DNA of 64,000 bases from Corynebacterium meridianum (GTDB taxonomy: Bacteria; Actinomycetota; Actinomycetes; Mycobacteriales; Mycobacteriaceae): contig NZ_JAEIOS010000013.1 of assembly GCF_016342265.1 (NCBI RefSeq), positions 1 to 64,000 on the forward strand, read 5' to 3'. Shown piece by piece: positions 37,872 to 47,153 of this stretch; within the stretch, counting starts at the first letter, position 1; each line of letters starts with the position of its first letter. The notes under the pieces were generated by a model. It saw only the letters and a list, made by a program, of their open reading frames with translations. It did no database searches and was not told where the DNA came from. A program made the translations under genes and the position numbers.

Positions 37872-40601
37872 ATGAAGCACACCTTCAGTTCACGACGAGT
37901 CGGAAAGCGCGCCATCGCGGCGATGCTCTCCGCGTCACTCCTCACCACCGGCGTCACCGCGGTCGTTCCCGCCGCCACCGCAGCAGCCGCCGAGGACGAA
38001 TCCGGGCAGAGGACCTCGGTCACCGGCGACCAACCGCGCCATGGCGGCAAGACCTTCGGCGGTACCCTCACCTCCGACGCCACCGTCGAGGCCGGCGGCC
38101 TGCTCACCGTCCACGGTTCAGGCTTCGGACAACGCCCCGAGAGCGGTTCCTTCGGAGTCAAGATCAACGACGGGGGAGTGAAGCTTCCCGTGGATCAGAC
38201 CGGCGCCGATGTCACCGATGTCGACACCGCGGGAACCGGAACGCTTAGTACTCCGTTCCTCCCGGATGAGAAAGGTGAGTTCACCTTCAAGGTCAGGGTT
38301 CCCGCGAACCTCGAGCCGGGCGCCTACTGGGTGCGTGTTCTGGGCAGTCCCGCCGACGGTGGTCCGGCGGTTTCCACCTTCACCTGGTTCGAGGTAGTGC
38401 CAGCTACCGACGGCGGCGGAACCGGTGACGGGGCGGAGACACCGCGCACCTCGGTGACCGGTGATACCCCGCGTGGCGGTGGCAAGACCGTCGGCGACGG
38501 ATACGTCAAGGTCCGAACGGACGTTGCCCCGGGGAACGTGATCACCGTCTACGGCTCAGGCTTCAAGCAGCGTCCGGACGGCGGACGTCTCGTCGTGAAG
38601 ATCAACGATGGTGCCGTACCGATCGGTGACCAGGGCGGTCGTGGTCTCAGTGAGGTCAAACGTGGTGCGGGTATTCTAACCGGCGATCAGCTGCCGAATG
38701 CCGAAGGCTTCTTCCAGTTCGATCTTGTCGTCCCTGAGGATCTCGCCCCGGGCGACTACTGGATCCGGATCCTCGGGAACGCCAACGACGGCGGCGAATC
38801 CGTCTCCAACCTCACGTGGTTCACCGTCACCGAGGCCACGGAGTCCACCAGTGACGCGAAGGTCATAGCCAAGCAGGGCGAAACCTCCAGCCGAAACGGA
38901 TCTGTCTACATCCCGGTCACCGCCAGTGGTTTCGCCCCGGCGACCGATGTGTCCGTCACCGTCGACGGTACCGCAGCGAAGTGGTACCTCGGCCACCGCA
39001 AGACCGGCGACACCATCACCACTGATTCCGAGGGAACCGCCGAGGGTGAGATCGTGGTGGAACCCGGTGTCGCCGCAGCCGGCGTCAACCACACCGTTGT
39101 CCTCAGTGCCGGCGATGTCCGCGCGGAGACCACCGTCAACGTTGATCCCGCTGTCGAGCTCACCGTCCCAGGCAACAGCAAGTTGTCGAACTCCGCCCTC
39201 AACTCGAAGGCGGACGTCATCGTGACCGGCCTGCCCGAGAAGGCCACGGTCGACTTCGTCGGGGTAGGGGACCGAAATCTCCTCACCGACGGTCAACAGG
39301 GTGTCTCCGGTGCGGACTCCCGCACCGTGATCCCGGACGTCACCATTCCGGGGGACGCCGCACTGCTCGGCCAGAAGATCCGGATCACCTACACCGTCGA
39401 CGGTCACGAAGGTACCTTCGAGACCGATGTCACCATCACCCCGGACAACAAGCTGTACGGTGCCGACAAGTACACCGTGCAGGAGGCCGAACTGCCCGCC
39501 GGCGTGTACCAGAGCCGCTACAGCGCCAAGGAGAACGCTCTGTTCGTCACCCGGACCGATTTCAGCGCGGACGGCAAGGTCTCGGGGCTGATGAAGGTCA
39601 ACCCGGACACCCTCAAGGTCACCAACGAAATCCAGCCGGCCACAGATGACACCGACGGACGCGTATTCGGAGTAGGCGTCGATGACAAGCGCGGTCTGGT
39701 CTGGACGACCAACACCCTGGGCAACTCGGTGGCGGTTTACCGCGCATCGGATCTGAGCCTGGTGAAGCAGTTCCCCGCGGACATCATCAACCACGCCCGC
39801 GCCGTCGTCGTCGACCAGTCGACCGGTAAGGCGTACGCGTCCTCGCCGGTCTCGGAGACGGACTCCATCGCCATCTTCGACGGTGACACCCTGAAGCACG
39901 AAGGCTCCCTGTCCACCCCAGGCTTCGGAAACGCCATGGGCCTGCAGCTCAACCAGGAGACGGGTGACCTCTACTCGGTGTCACTGCGCGCCCCGAAGGC
40001 TGTCAAAGTAAATGTCCGCACCGGTGCATCCACCGTCTACGAACTACCCGCTGACATGGTCTCCCGTGGATCTTCGGTCGCCGTCGATCCCGCGACCGAC
40101 ACTCTCTACGTCGCCAGCCAGGGCACGAACAACGTTCTCGCCTACGACATGAAGAACCAGAAGGTCCTCGCCGACATCAAGACCGGTGCCCAGGCACTCG
40201 CGGTCGTCTACGACCCCGCGACAAAGAAGGTCTACGCGGTGAACCGTACCGCCGGTACCCTCACAGTGATCGACCCGACCACGAACAAGAAGATCGCCAA
40301 CCTCGACGCCGGTTCGCTGCCGAACGACGTCACGTTCGACAACGAGGGACGCATCTTCGTCATCGGGAAGGCGAGCCGTGGAGGCACCTCTGAGATGGAC
40401 AGCATCCACCGCTACACCCCTGATGCTGACGAGACCCCGGATCCCAGCACCACGAGCTCCAGCTCAAGTACCGCCGTCGGACTCCTCGGAATCCTCGGTG
40501 CCGTCGGTGGACTGACCGCACTGTTCGGCTACCTCATCAAGATCGGGGTCATCCCGGCCCACATCCTGCCGCAGCCTCTGCGCACTCTGTTCCACGTCTG
40601 A
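37872..40601 (+). CDS. Surface-anchored protein with Ig-like repeats and beta-propeller
   Basis: A 909-aa protein. A signal peptide (about 1-40, cleaved after AAAA) is followed by two copies of an approximately 130-residue Ig-like domain (about 47-180 and 192-322), each opening with RTSVTGDxPRxGGKT and containing GSGFxQRP, VKINDG and GxYWxRxLG. A further Ig-like stretch follows (to about 525), then a seven-bladed YncE/NHL-type propeller (about 530-845) with repeated VDPATDTLYVAS-like units. A single C-terminal membrane anchor lies near 863-890. I find no HtaA domain. It is first in a seven-gene operon and sits behind an iron box; it is probably a ligand-capturing protein of the cell envelope. 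Confidence 0.82.
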   Translation: MKHTFSSRRVGKRAIAAMLSASLLTTGVTAVVPAATAAAAEDESGQRTSVTGDQPRHGGKTFGGTLTSDATVEAGGLLTVHGSGFGQRPESGSFGVKINDGGVKLPVDQTGADVTDVDTAGTGTLSTPFLPDEKGEFTFKVRVPANLEPGAYWVRVLGSPADGGPAVSTFTWFEVVPATDGGGTGDGAETPRTSVTGDTPRGGGKTVGDGYVKVRTDVAPGNVITVYGSGFKQRPDGGRLVVKINDGAVPIGDQGGRGLSEVKRGAGILTGDQLPNAEGFFQFDLVVPEDLAPGDYWIRILGNANDGGESVSNLTWFTVTEATESTSDAKVIAKQGETSSRNGSVYIPVTASGFAPATDVSVTVDGTAAKWYLGHRKTGDTITTDSEGTAEGEIVVEPGVAAAGVNHTVVLSAGDVRAETTVNVDPAVELTVPGNSKLSNSALNSKADVIVTGLPEKATVDFVGVGDRNLLTDGQQGVSGADSRTVIPDVTIPGDAALLGQKIRITYTVDGHEGTFETDVTITPDNKLYGADKYTVQEAELPAGVYQSRYSAKENALFVTRTDFSADGKVSGLMKVNPDTLKVTNEIQPATDDTDGRVFGVGVDDKRGLVWTTNTLGNSVAVYRASDLSLVKQFPADIINHARAVVVDQSTGKAYASSPVSETDSIAIFDGDTLKHEGSLSTPGFGNAMGLQLNQETGDLYSVSLRAPKAVKVNVRTGASTVYELPADMVSRGSSVAVDPATDTLYVASQGTNNVLAYDMKNQKVLADIKTGAQALAVVYDPATKKVYAVNRTAGTLTVIDPTTNKKIANLDAGSLPNDVTFDNEGRIFVIGKASRGGTSEMDSIHRYTPDADETPDPSTTSSSSSTAVGLLGILGAVGGLTALFGYLIKIGVIPAHILPQPLRTLFHV

Positions 40602-40617
40602 TCGACACCTGAAACAG

Positions 40618-40707
40618 TCGGCCGGGTGCCTTTCCACTGACATCAACGTCCCGGGAACGGCATCCGGCCGAGATCAGGTTCCAGGCCCGACCCCACCGAC
40701 GGGGTCG
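40618..40707 (+). other. Two intercistronic hairpins between the first gene and the binding protein
   Basis: The first is a 13-bp stem (TCGGCCGGGTGCC with GGCATCCGGCCGA, one G-T pair) around a 28-nt loop. The second is CGACCCC / GGGGTCG with a 6-nt loop. Neither has a T tract. They could stabilise or process the mRNA and set the ratio of the surface protein to the transporter. Confidence 0.55.
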
Positions 40708-40797
40708 TGGCCGGAGAGCTGGCGCCCGTCCTTCGAGAGGAGCCCCGGCATCCCCGGTCACCCGACACACACGGCCGTACCCAAGGAGTCCAAAACC

Positions 40798-41796
40798 ATG
40801 CATCGACGACGTTTCCTGACCGGTTCTGCCCTCATCCTCGCCTCCGTCATCGGACTCGGCGCGTGTTCCGGTTCCCCTGATCCCGGTTCCACCGCCGGAT
40901 CGGTCGAAACCCGGACAATCACGGACATCGAGGGCACCGACGTCGAGGTACCCGCTGAACCACAGCGGGTCGTGGCATTGTCCGAACCGACCCTCGACGG
41001 ACTGCTGGCACTCGGAATAACCCCCGTCGGGGCGGTCGCCGGGCGCGGTCAGAACGACATCGCGGGTTACCTGCGGGAACAGGCGGGAGATGTTCCACTC
41101 CTGGGAAATGTTGCGCAACCCAACTTCGAAGCCGTCGGAGCCGCAGGCCCCGACCTCATCCTCGTCGACGGCACCAGCATCAACAACAATCCTCCTGTCA
41201 TCGAGGCACTGCGTGCCATCGCGCCGGTCGTCTACACCGGATACGCCGGCGGCGACTGGCGCATCAACTTCCGGAACACCGCCAATGCGCTGAACATGGT
41301 CGATCGGGGCGAGGAGATCATCGCCGACTACGATACCCACGTAGCGGAGGTATCCGCTCAGCTCAACGCCTTCCGTGACTCCACCTTCTCCATCGTCCGG
41401 TGGCAGGGAAACTCCGCGTCCCTGATCCTGAAGGAGCTCCCCGCGGGAATCGCCCTGAACGATCTCGGGCTGCGGAGACCACCGAACCAGGACCGCCGCG
41501 GCCGTGGGCACTCGGAACCGGTTTCACTCGAGAACCTGCGGGACATTGACGCGGACTACATCTTCTTCGGAACACTCGGTGGCTCGAGCGTCAACAATCC
41601 CGGCGCTGGAGGGAAAACAAACCTTGACGGTGCCCGGGACGCCCTCGAGCAGGCGGAGACCGTCCCGGGATTCACCGATCTCGAGGCCTACCGAAACGGC
41701 ACCATCATACCCGTCGCAGGTGACCTGTGGACTTCCACCGGAGGGCCTCTCCTGATGAACCACATACTCGATGACGTCGCCAATCTAGCCCAATAG
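40798..41796 (+). CDS. Iron-siderophore/heme ABC transporter substrate-binding lipoprotein
   Basis: A 332-aa lipoprotein with the lipobox LGAC (cysteine 23) after MHRRRFLTGSALILASVIG. The family III binding-protein pattern is clear: VEVPAEPQRVVALSEPTLDGLLALGI and FEAVGAAGPDLILVDG at the N lobe, and FTDLEAYRNGTIIPV at the C lobe. It delivers ferric siderophore (or heme) to the FecCD-type permeases encoded downstream. It is separated from them by two surface protein genes, an unusual insertion. Confidence 0.92.
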   Translation: MHRRRFLTGSALILASVIGLGACSGSPDPGSTAGSVETRTITDIEGTDVEVPAEPQRVVALSEPTLDGLLALGITPVGAVAGRGQNDIAGYLREQAGDVPLLGNVAQPNFEAVGAAGPDLILVDGTSINNNPPVIEALRAIAPVVYTGYAGGDWRINFRNTANALNMVDRGEEIIADYDTHVAEVSAQLNAFRDSTFSIVRWQGNSASLILKELPAGIALNDLGLRRPPNQDRRGRGHSEPVSLENLRDIDADYIFFGTLGGSSVNNPGAGGKTNLDGARDALEQAETVPGFTDLEAYRNGTIIPVAGDLWTSTGGPLLMNHILDDVANLAQ

Positions 41797-41828
41797 AACT
41801 CACCTCCCCCACAACCGGAGATCACACC

Positions 41829-44051
41829 GTGCACACAGCCAACCGGCACCGGATCCACAGCACCACCGCCCTTATTCTGACCGCCTTCCTCACCGCACAG
41901 ACCCTTAATCTTCCGGCACCCGCCATCGCGGACACCCCCGCCGGTGTGCAGACTCAGACCGATGGAACACAACTGTTCACAGGAGAATCGAATGACGGGG
42001 CCCACGTCGACATCCCCTACGTCATCGATGCGGGTCAGAGCGTGGAACTGAATGGTTCCGGATGGCACACGGTCGATGGTTCAGCGGGATCCACCGTCGT
42101 GGTCAAGCTCTACTACACCCTGGCGGACGGTGAATCGGGCATCTACACCCGCACCGGGGATGCGGTGGTCAACCATCCGCGGAACGGGAATCCGGACCCC
42201 ACCATCTGGGCCGTACTCACCGCCGACGACGACGGCTCCTTCCACACGACCCTCGATCTGCCCACCGAACTCACTCCCGGACAGAAGTTCAACGTCGCGG
42301 TCACCAGCGGACTCGCCGGCGCGGACGACATCCAACGATCCGTCGTGCTCGGGCCGCTCGCCGTCGGTGGCGAAGAGTGGGTGGAACCGGAGAATCCGGA
42401 CGCGATCACCTGTGTTCCCTCGACACCGAAACCAACGGTGAAGGTCTCGCCGAAACCCAACCCCGACGGCACCCTCACAATCAGTGGCACCGGCTTCTGC
42501 CACTCAACCGACGGGGGTTCCCGGTTGTCCATCAAGATCGACGACGGACGGTTCAAGCACGTTCCGGGACATCAGGTCCATGACAACGCGACGATCTGGG
42601 CAATACACGATGCCGATCCCCGGACCGGTGACTTCACCGTCGACATCGTCCTCCCGGACGGCACCGACCAGGGTCAGTACGGATCCGACCCCATCTTTGA
42701 ATCGGGATCACACCTCATCCGGATCCTCACCGGAACCCTGAAGGACGGCGACCCAATCAGGTCGATCCCCCGCAGAGGTGACGACTCCACCACCTTCACC
42801 GTCGGGGAATACCGACCGAGTGGTGTTCCTGAACCACTGGATTACGAATCCACACTCACGACCGCCAATCAGAAGGGTGTGTCCTTCACCACGACACCCT
42901 CCCTGGTCACGGTCACCATCCCCGAATCAGAACCGGGGGACTGGGTATTCGCCAGCACCTACATCGAGGACAGTTCGGTCCGGCTACCCTGGCGGGACAA
43001 CTGGTACACGGTGGGGGAGGACCACCGCATCAGCCTCCCTCTGGGTGATCGCGACGATCTCCCCGAAGGACGCCTCAAGCTCGTCATCCAGTCGGGCAAC
43101 GCGGGGAAGTACAGCGATCTCGTCGGCTGGAACTGGATCACACTCCGGAAACCGGACACCACGGATCCCGGCGACCCCACTGATCCGGTGTATCCCGATG
43201 AGAGTGTTGTCCCCCGGGATCTGATCTTCGCGATTGCACCACTCATCGGGACGATCGGGGGACTCAACGGCAAACTGGGCGAAATCTACCGGATCATCAA
43301 GAAACTGCAGCCGGAAACCACGACGACGAAGGATCCTGCGCCCGGTACCGTTACGCGAAACACCTCCCCGGTTACGCCCTGGGACTCCGATGCGACGCAA
43401 CGTGACGGCACCTCCAACGCGAAGGACACCGACCAGGAGACCGTGGTAACCGTCATCAAACGTCGACGCGGCACCCCCGGAGCAACCGGAACCGGATCCG
43501 GGACCCGTGCCTCCCGGTCGGGGCGAAACACCGTCGTTGATCGGCCGCGGCCCGATGGTGAACCGACCCCACCGGTACTCAACGCGGCGAACCTAACATC
43601 CCGCCGTATAGGACCAGTGACCTCATCCATCAACGGTGATCTCATGACCCTCGCCGCCGGTGGCCACGAACCGGGTGAGTGGGTCTACCTGTTCAACTAC
43701 AGCCCCAAGCCCACCGGCATCGGCTGGGCCCAACTCGACGATCTCTCCCAGGTCGCACTCGACATCTCCGGACTGGGCGCCGGTGAGCACCGTATCGCGA
43801 TGACGGATTCCTCCGGGAAGCTCATCGGCTGGTCACCCGTCCCCGATACCGAACACCGTTCCCCCGACTCTGCGCCCGTGACCGCGACCGAGGAACCCCC
43901 TCAGTCGACTCAGGCGAACGGAGCCCGCGCCACGGGTGTCGCGCAGCCCCTGATGTCGGGGACGGACTGGGCCCTCATCCTCGGTGCGATCGCACTCGTC
44001 CAACTACTCGTCCTCGGAGCCGTACTCCGGCGCCGACGCCGCCAGCACTGA
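41829..44051 (+). CDS. Surface-anchored protein with Ig-like domains
   Basis: A 740-aa protein starting at GTG 41829. A signal peptide (cleaved after AIA, about residue 34) leads into at least two Ig-like domains. The first (about 62-185) has LNGSGW and VVVKLYY; the second (about 205-335) has ISGTGFC, IKIDDG and SGSHLIRIL, like the first gene's repeats. Two more strands-rich regions follow (GDWVFASTYI, GEWVYLFNYS), then a Thr/Pro/Arg-rich linker, and a C-terminal anchor WALILGAIALVQLLVLGAVL with RRRRRQH. The function is unknown; a co-receptor role with the binding protein is inferred from the operon. Confidence 0.8.
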   Translation: MHTANRHRIHSTTALILTAFLTAQTLNLPAPAIADTPAGVQTQTDGTQLFTGESNDGAHVDIPYVIDAGQSVELNGSGWHTVDGSAGSTVVVKLYYTLADGESGIYTRTGDAVVNHPRNGNPDPTIWAVLTADDDGSFHTTLDLPTELTPGQKFNVAVTSGLAGADDIQRSVVLGPLAVGGEEWVEPENPDAITCVPSTPKPTVKVSPKPNPDGTLTISGTGFCHSTDGGSRLSIKIDDGRFKHVPGHQVHDNATIWAIHDADPRTGDFTVDIVLPDGTDQGQYGSDPIFESGSHLIRILTGTLKDGDPIRSIPRRGDDSTTFTVGEYRPSGVPEPLDYESTLTTANQKGVSFTTTPSLVTVTIPESEPGDWVFASTYIEDSSVRLPWRDNWYTVGEDHRISLPLGDRDDLPEGRLKLVIQSGNAGKYSDLVGWNWITLRKPDTTDPGDPTDPVYPDESVVPRDLIFAIAPLIGTIGGLNGKLGEIYRIIKKLQPETTTTKDPAPGTVTRNTSPVTPWDSDATQRDGTSNAKDTDQETVVTVIKRRRGTPGATGTGSGTRASRSGRNTVVDRPRPDGEPTPPVLNAANLTSRRIGPVTSSINGDLMTLAAGGHEPGEWVYLFNYSPKPTGIGWAQLDDLSQVALDISGLGAGEHRIAMTDSSGKLIGWSPVPDTEHRSPDSAPVTATEEPPQSTQANGARATGVAQPLMSGTDWALILGAIALVQLLVLGAVLRRRRRQH

Positions 44052-44092
44052 CCGTCAGTCCAACCCCGAAACACCCGTAGGAGCCCAAAACC

Positions 44093-45106
44093 ATGAAGAA
44101 CCACATTCACCGCATCGCCGCCGCAGGTGGAGCCGCCGCGCTCGCTACCCTCGTCAGCCTCCCCATGGCGGGTGCCGTCCCACCGGGCGGTCCCGGTCCT
44201 GACACCCCGGGAACCAGCTCGTCGGTTTCCCCGAGCACGGTCGAAGCCTGTGATACGGTGGCCTACTCGGTCGAGGGTTTCCCCGCCGGCGAGACACTGA
44301 ACGTCAAACTCGATGACGGATCGGGGTACTCCGACCAGTCCGTACACGGAACAGGCGTGATCGCCACCCAGCGCATCAGTTCGGACGGCACCGCTTCCGG
44401 GTCAGTGCTCCTTCCCTGCGACATCGACACCGGTGAACACTGGCTGCGTTTTCTCTCCAGCACCGAACTCACCGATTCGGAAGGCAACTATCTCGGGGTC
44501 AAGGGTTACACGAGCCAGAGCACCTACTTCACCGTCGTCTCAGGTGGCGGTGGTAACGGTGGCACCGGAGGGGGCGGCACGGACAACGGCGGCGGGAACT
44601 TCCTCGACACATTCCTCAAAGAAGATCCCGGGGCGAACAGAGCGAACGACGACAACGGCGGCGGTGGCACACAATCCGACGCCGGTGGCCGGCGCGGCGG
44701 AGGATCTCCCGCCGCCGACCGGGGCGGAAGATCCGGTGGCAGCGGACCGAGGACCATCACCGAAGTGATCGATGAACCCGGCGCCGGTGGGGGATCTGGC
44801 CAGGGTTCCCGCTCCGGAGGAAACAACGCCGACGGACGGTCCGCAGGTTCCACAAAGACCGGAAAGGGTGTTGAACGTTCCACCCTCGCCGCCAAGGCGG
44901 GAGCCGCTCAGTCCGGAGGCACACGTACGCCATCAGCGATCGCTGATCCCGGTTCCGATGACATACAGCCGGCTTCCGTAGCTGCCGAGTCGAACCATGC
45001 TCCGATGGTCGGGTTTCTCGTGGGTGGGGCAATTCTCATCGTGGGATTGGCCGGCGTAATCGCCTACCTCTACACCCACCGCGCCGGCTCCGACACCGAC
45101 AGCTAG
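44093..45106 (+). CDS. Surface-anchored protein with one Ig-like domain and Gly-rich linker
   Basis: A 337-aa protein. A signal peptide (MKNHIHRIAAAGGAAALAT...SLPMAGA) precedes one domain (about 45-150) of the same family as in the two other surface proteins: VEGFPAGETLNVKLDDG, then TGEHWLRFL and STYFTV. A long Gly/Ser/Asn-rich linker (GGGGNGGTGGGGTDNGGG type) extends to about 300, then a membrane anchor MVGFLVGGAILIVGLAGVIAYLY. A small anchored partner of this architecture is analogous to HtaB-like proteins, without HtaA homology. The permease gene starts three bases after its stop codon. Confidence 0.8.
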   Translation: MKNHIHRIAAAGGAAALATLVSLPMAGAVPPGGPGPDTPGTSSSVSPSTVEACDTVAYSVEGFPAGETLNVKLDDGSGYSDQSVHGTGVIATQRISSDGTASGSVLLPCDIDTGEHWLRFLSSTELTDSEGNYLGVKGYTSQSTYFTVVSGGGGNGGTGGGGTDNGGGNFLDTFLKEDPGANRANDDNGGGGTQSDAGGRRGGGSPAADRGGRSGGSGPRTITEVIDEPGAGGGSGQGSRSGGNNADGRSAGSTKTGKGVERSTLAAKAGAAQSGGTRTPSAIADPGSDDIQPASVAAESNHAPMVGFLVGGAILIVGLAGVIAYLYTHRAGSDTDS

Positions 45107-45108
45107 CG

Positions 45109-46107
45109 ATGTACAGGGCGCGTCGACGAAACGGCTTCATCACCGCGACAATCCTCCTCATTCTCCTCAGCACAGCATCGCTGCTCATCGGTTCAAACGC
45201 GATCCCCACCGGAGATGTTCTGCAGCTTCTCGTCCATCCGGACACCTCGTTCGAATCCACGGTGATCCACTCGCAGCGTGTACCCCGCACACTGCTCGTC
45301 ATCATCGTCGCCACCGCGTTGGGTATGGCCGGGGCGCTGATGCAATCGCTGACCCGGAACCCGCTCGCCGACCCAGGCATTCTCGGTGTCAACGCGGGAG
45401 CATCACTCGCGGTTGTCGTAGCCGTCGCCGTGGCGGGGATCACCAGCATCTGGTTCTATCTCTGGTTCGCCTTCATCGGTGCGGCGCTGGCAGCCGTGGT
45501 CGTCTACATCCTCGGTGGCGCCGGGCGGAGCGCCCCGACCCCGGTACGACTCGCTCTGGCCGGTGTCGCGGTGACCATGGCGGTCTCGTCGATCGTCCAG
45601 GTGGTCATACTCTCGGACCGGAATGCGTTCAACGAGTTCCGGTTCTGGGCGACCGGCTCAGTGGAGGGAAGAGGGTGGTCGGTATTCAGCGCCGTCGCGG
45701 GCTTCATCTTCCTCGGTGCCGTCCTCGCCCTAATCTCCGCACCGGCGCTCAACGCCCTCGCTCTGGGTGATGAACAAGGGCGTTCACTGGGCGTCCGTAT
45801 AGCCCGACTCCGAACAACGGTGATGATCGCGGTAACGCTCCTGGCCGGCGCGGCGACAGCAGCGGTCGGCCCGATCATGTTCATCGGGCTCGGAGTCCCG
45901 TACATCGGTCGGTTCATCTGCGGTCCGGATCAGCGATGGGCGTTGCCGTTCTCCGCACTAGCGGCTCCCGTGGTCCTTCTCACCGCCGATATCCTCGCCC
46001 GGGTGGTTATCGCTCCCCAGGAGATCCAGACCGGGATCATCACAACGATCATCGGTGGCCCCTTCTTCATCGCCATCGTCCGCCGACGACGAATCGAGGC
46101 CCTGTGA
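45109..46107 (+). CDS. FecCD-family ABC transporter permease (subunit 1)
   Basis: A 332-aa membrane subunit of the BtuC/FecCD family with about ten segments. Typical blocks include RVPRTLLVIIVATALGMAGALMQSLTRNPLADPGILGVNAGASLAV and GPIMFIGLGVPYIGRFICGPDQRW. It begins two bases after the preceding stop and overlaps the second permease by four bases (GTGA). With subunit 2 and the ATPase it forms the importer for iron chelates. Confidence 0.94.
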   Translation: MYRARRRNGFITATILLILLSTASLLIGSNAIPTGDVLQLLVHPDTSFESTVIHSQRVPRTLLVIIVATALGMAGALMQSLTRNPLADPGILGVNAGASLAVVVAVAVAGITSIWFYLWFAFIGAALAAVVVYILGGAGRSAPTPVRLALAGVAVTMAVSSIVQVVILSDRNAFNEFRFWATGSVEGRGWSVFSAVAGFIFLGAVLALISAPALNALALGDEQGRSLGVRIARLRTTVMIAVTLLAGAATAAVGPIMFIGLGVPYIGRFICGPDQRWALPFSALAAPVVLLTADILARVVIAPQEIQTGIITTIIGGPFFIAIVRRRRIEAL

Positions 46108-47153
46108 GTTCCTGCCGCCGTTTTCTGCTGATCCGTACCGGTTCCTGGACCTTCCGGGTGGAGCGTCGCACCCTGGCGGTCGCCGCACTGCTCAGCGCCG
46201 TCATCACGGTCATGATCATCTTCGCACTGATGCTCGGGGACTACCCACTGGGACCGGGGGACGTCGTAGCGTCACTTCTCGGAACCGGAGATGATCCACT
46301 CGCACAGTTCTTCGTCCGGGAGCTCCGGGCCCCCAGGGTTGTCACCGCACTGCTCATCGGTGCGGCACTCGGCACGTCCGGAGCGATCTTCCAGACACTC
46401 ACCGGAAACCCGCTCGGCAGCCCCGATATCACCGGTTTCACTGTCGGTGCCGCGACGGGTGCCCTGCTCCAGATCATCGTGTTCGGCGGTGGTCCGTTGG
46501 CCGTCGGGCTGGGTGCGCTGTTCGGTGGCTCCGCGACCGGGGCCGTCGTCTACCTGCTCTCCCGGAGCAACGGGATCACCGGAACCCGGTTCGTCCTGAT
46601 CGGCATCGGTGTCGCCGCAGTACTCCAGGGGCTCAACGGGCTGCTCATCGTCCGTGCGTCACTCACCGCGGCGCAGACCGCGGCCCAGTGGCTCGCCGGG
46701 TCCTTCAACGCCACCACCTGGGGGGAGACCGTGATTCTCACCGCGGTCCTGATGATCCTGATTCCGTGCGCCCTCGCGCTCTCCAGGCCACTTGGCGTGA
46801 TGCTCACCGGACCGGATCTCGCAGTTGGACTCGGGGTACCCGTGGACACCAGACGCATCCAGCTGATCGTTCTCGGCGTCGCGTTGGTGGCCGTCTGTGT
46901 CGCTGTCGCCGGGCCCATCGCGTTCATCGCACTCGCCGCACCCCAACTAGCCCGCAGACTGACCCGGACCAGCGGACCGGGTCTCGGGACTGCTGCGCTG
47001 ATGGGAGGTTTCCTCGTGCTCACCTCGGATGTCATATCGCAGCGACTGTTCGCCCCGACCCAGCTTCCCGTCGGCGTCGTCACCGGTTCCCTCGGGGGCG
47101 TCTACCTGATCTGGCTACTCGCCCATGAATGGCGGAAGGACCACCACGCATGA
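46104..47153 (+). CDS. FecCD-family ABC transporter permease (subunit 2)
   Basis: A 349-aa paralogous membrane subunit. It starts at GTG 46104 overlapping the previous stop; the open frame further upstream is out of frame with subunit 1 and is not used. Diagnostic blocks: RELRAPRVVTALLIGAALGTSGAIFQTLTGNPLGSPDITG, AGSFNATTWG and GPIAFIALAAPQLARRLTR. It overlaps the ATPase start by four bases (ATGA). Confidence 0.94.
   Translation: MSSCRRFLLIRTGSWTFRVERRTLAVAALLSAVITVMIIFALMLGDYPLGPGDVVASLLGTGDDPLAQFFVRELRAPRVVTALLIGAALGTSGAIFQTLTGNPLGSPDITGFTVGAATGALLQIIVFGGGPLAVGLGALFGGSATGAVVYLLSRSNGITGTRFVLIGIGVAAVLQGLNGLLIVRASLTAAQTAAQWLAGSFNATTWGETVILTAVLMILIPCALALSRPLGVMLTGPDLAVGLGVPVDTRRIQLIVLGVALVAVCVAVAGPIAFIALAAPQLARRLTRTSGPGLGTAALMGGFLVLTSDVISQRLFAPTQLPVGVVTGSLGGVYLIWLLAHEWRKDHHA

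Noticed and set aside
37872..45106. HtaA/HtaB heme-binding proteins
   Set aside because: The architecture is similar, but I find no HtaA domain signature, so I do not use those names.
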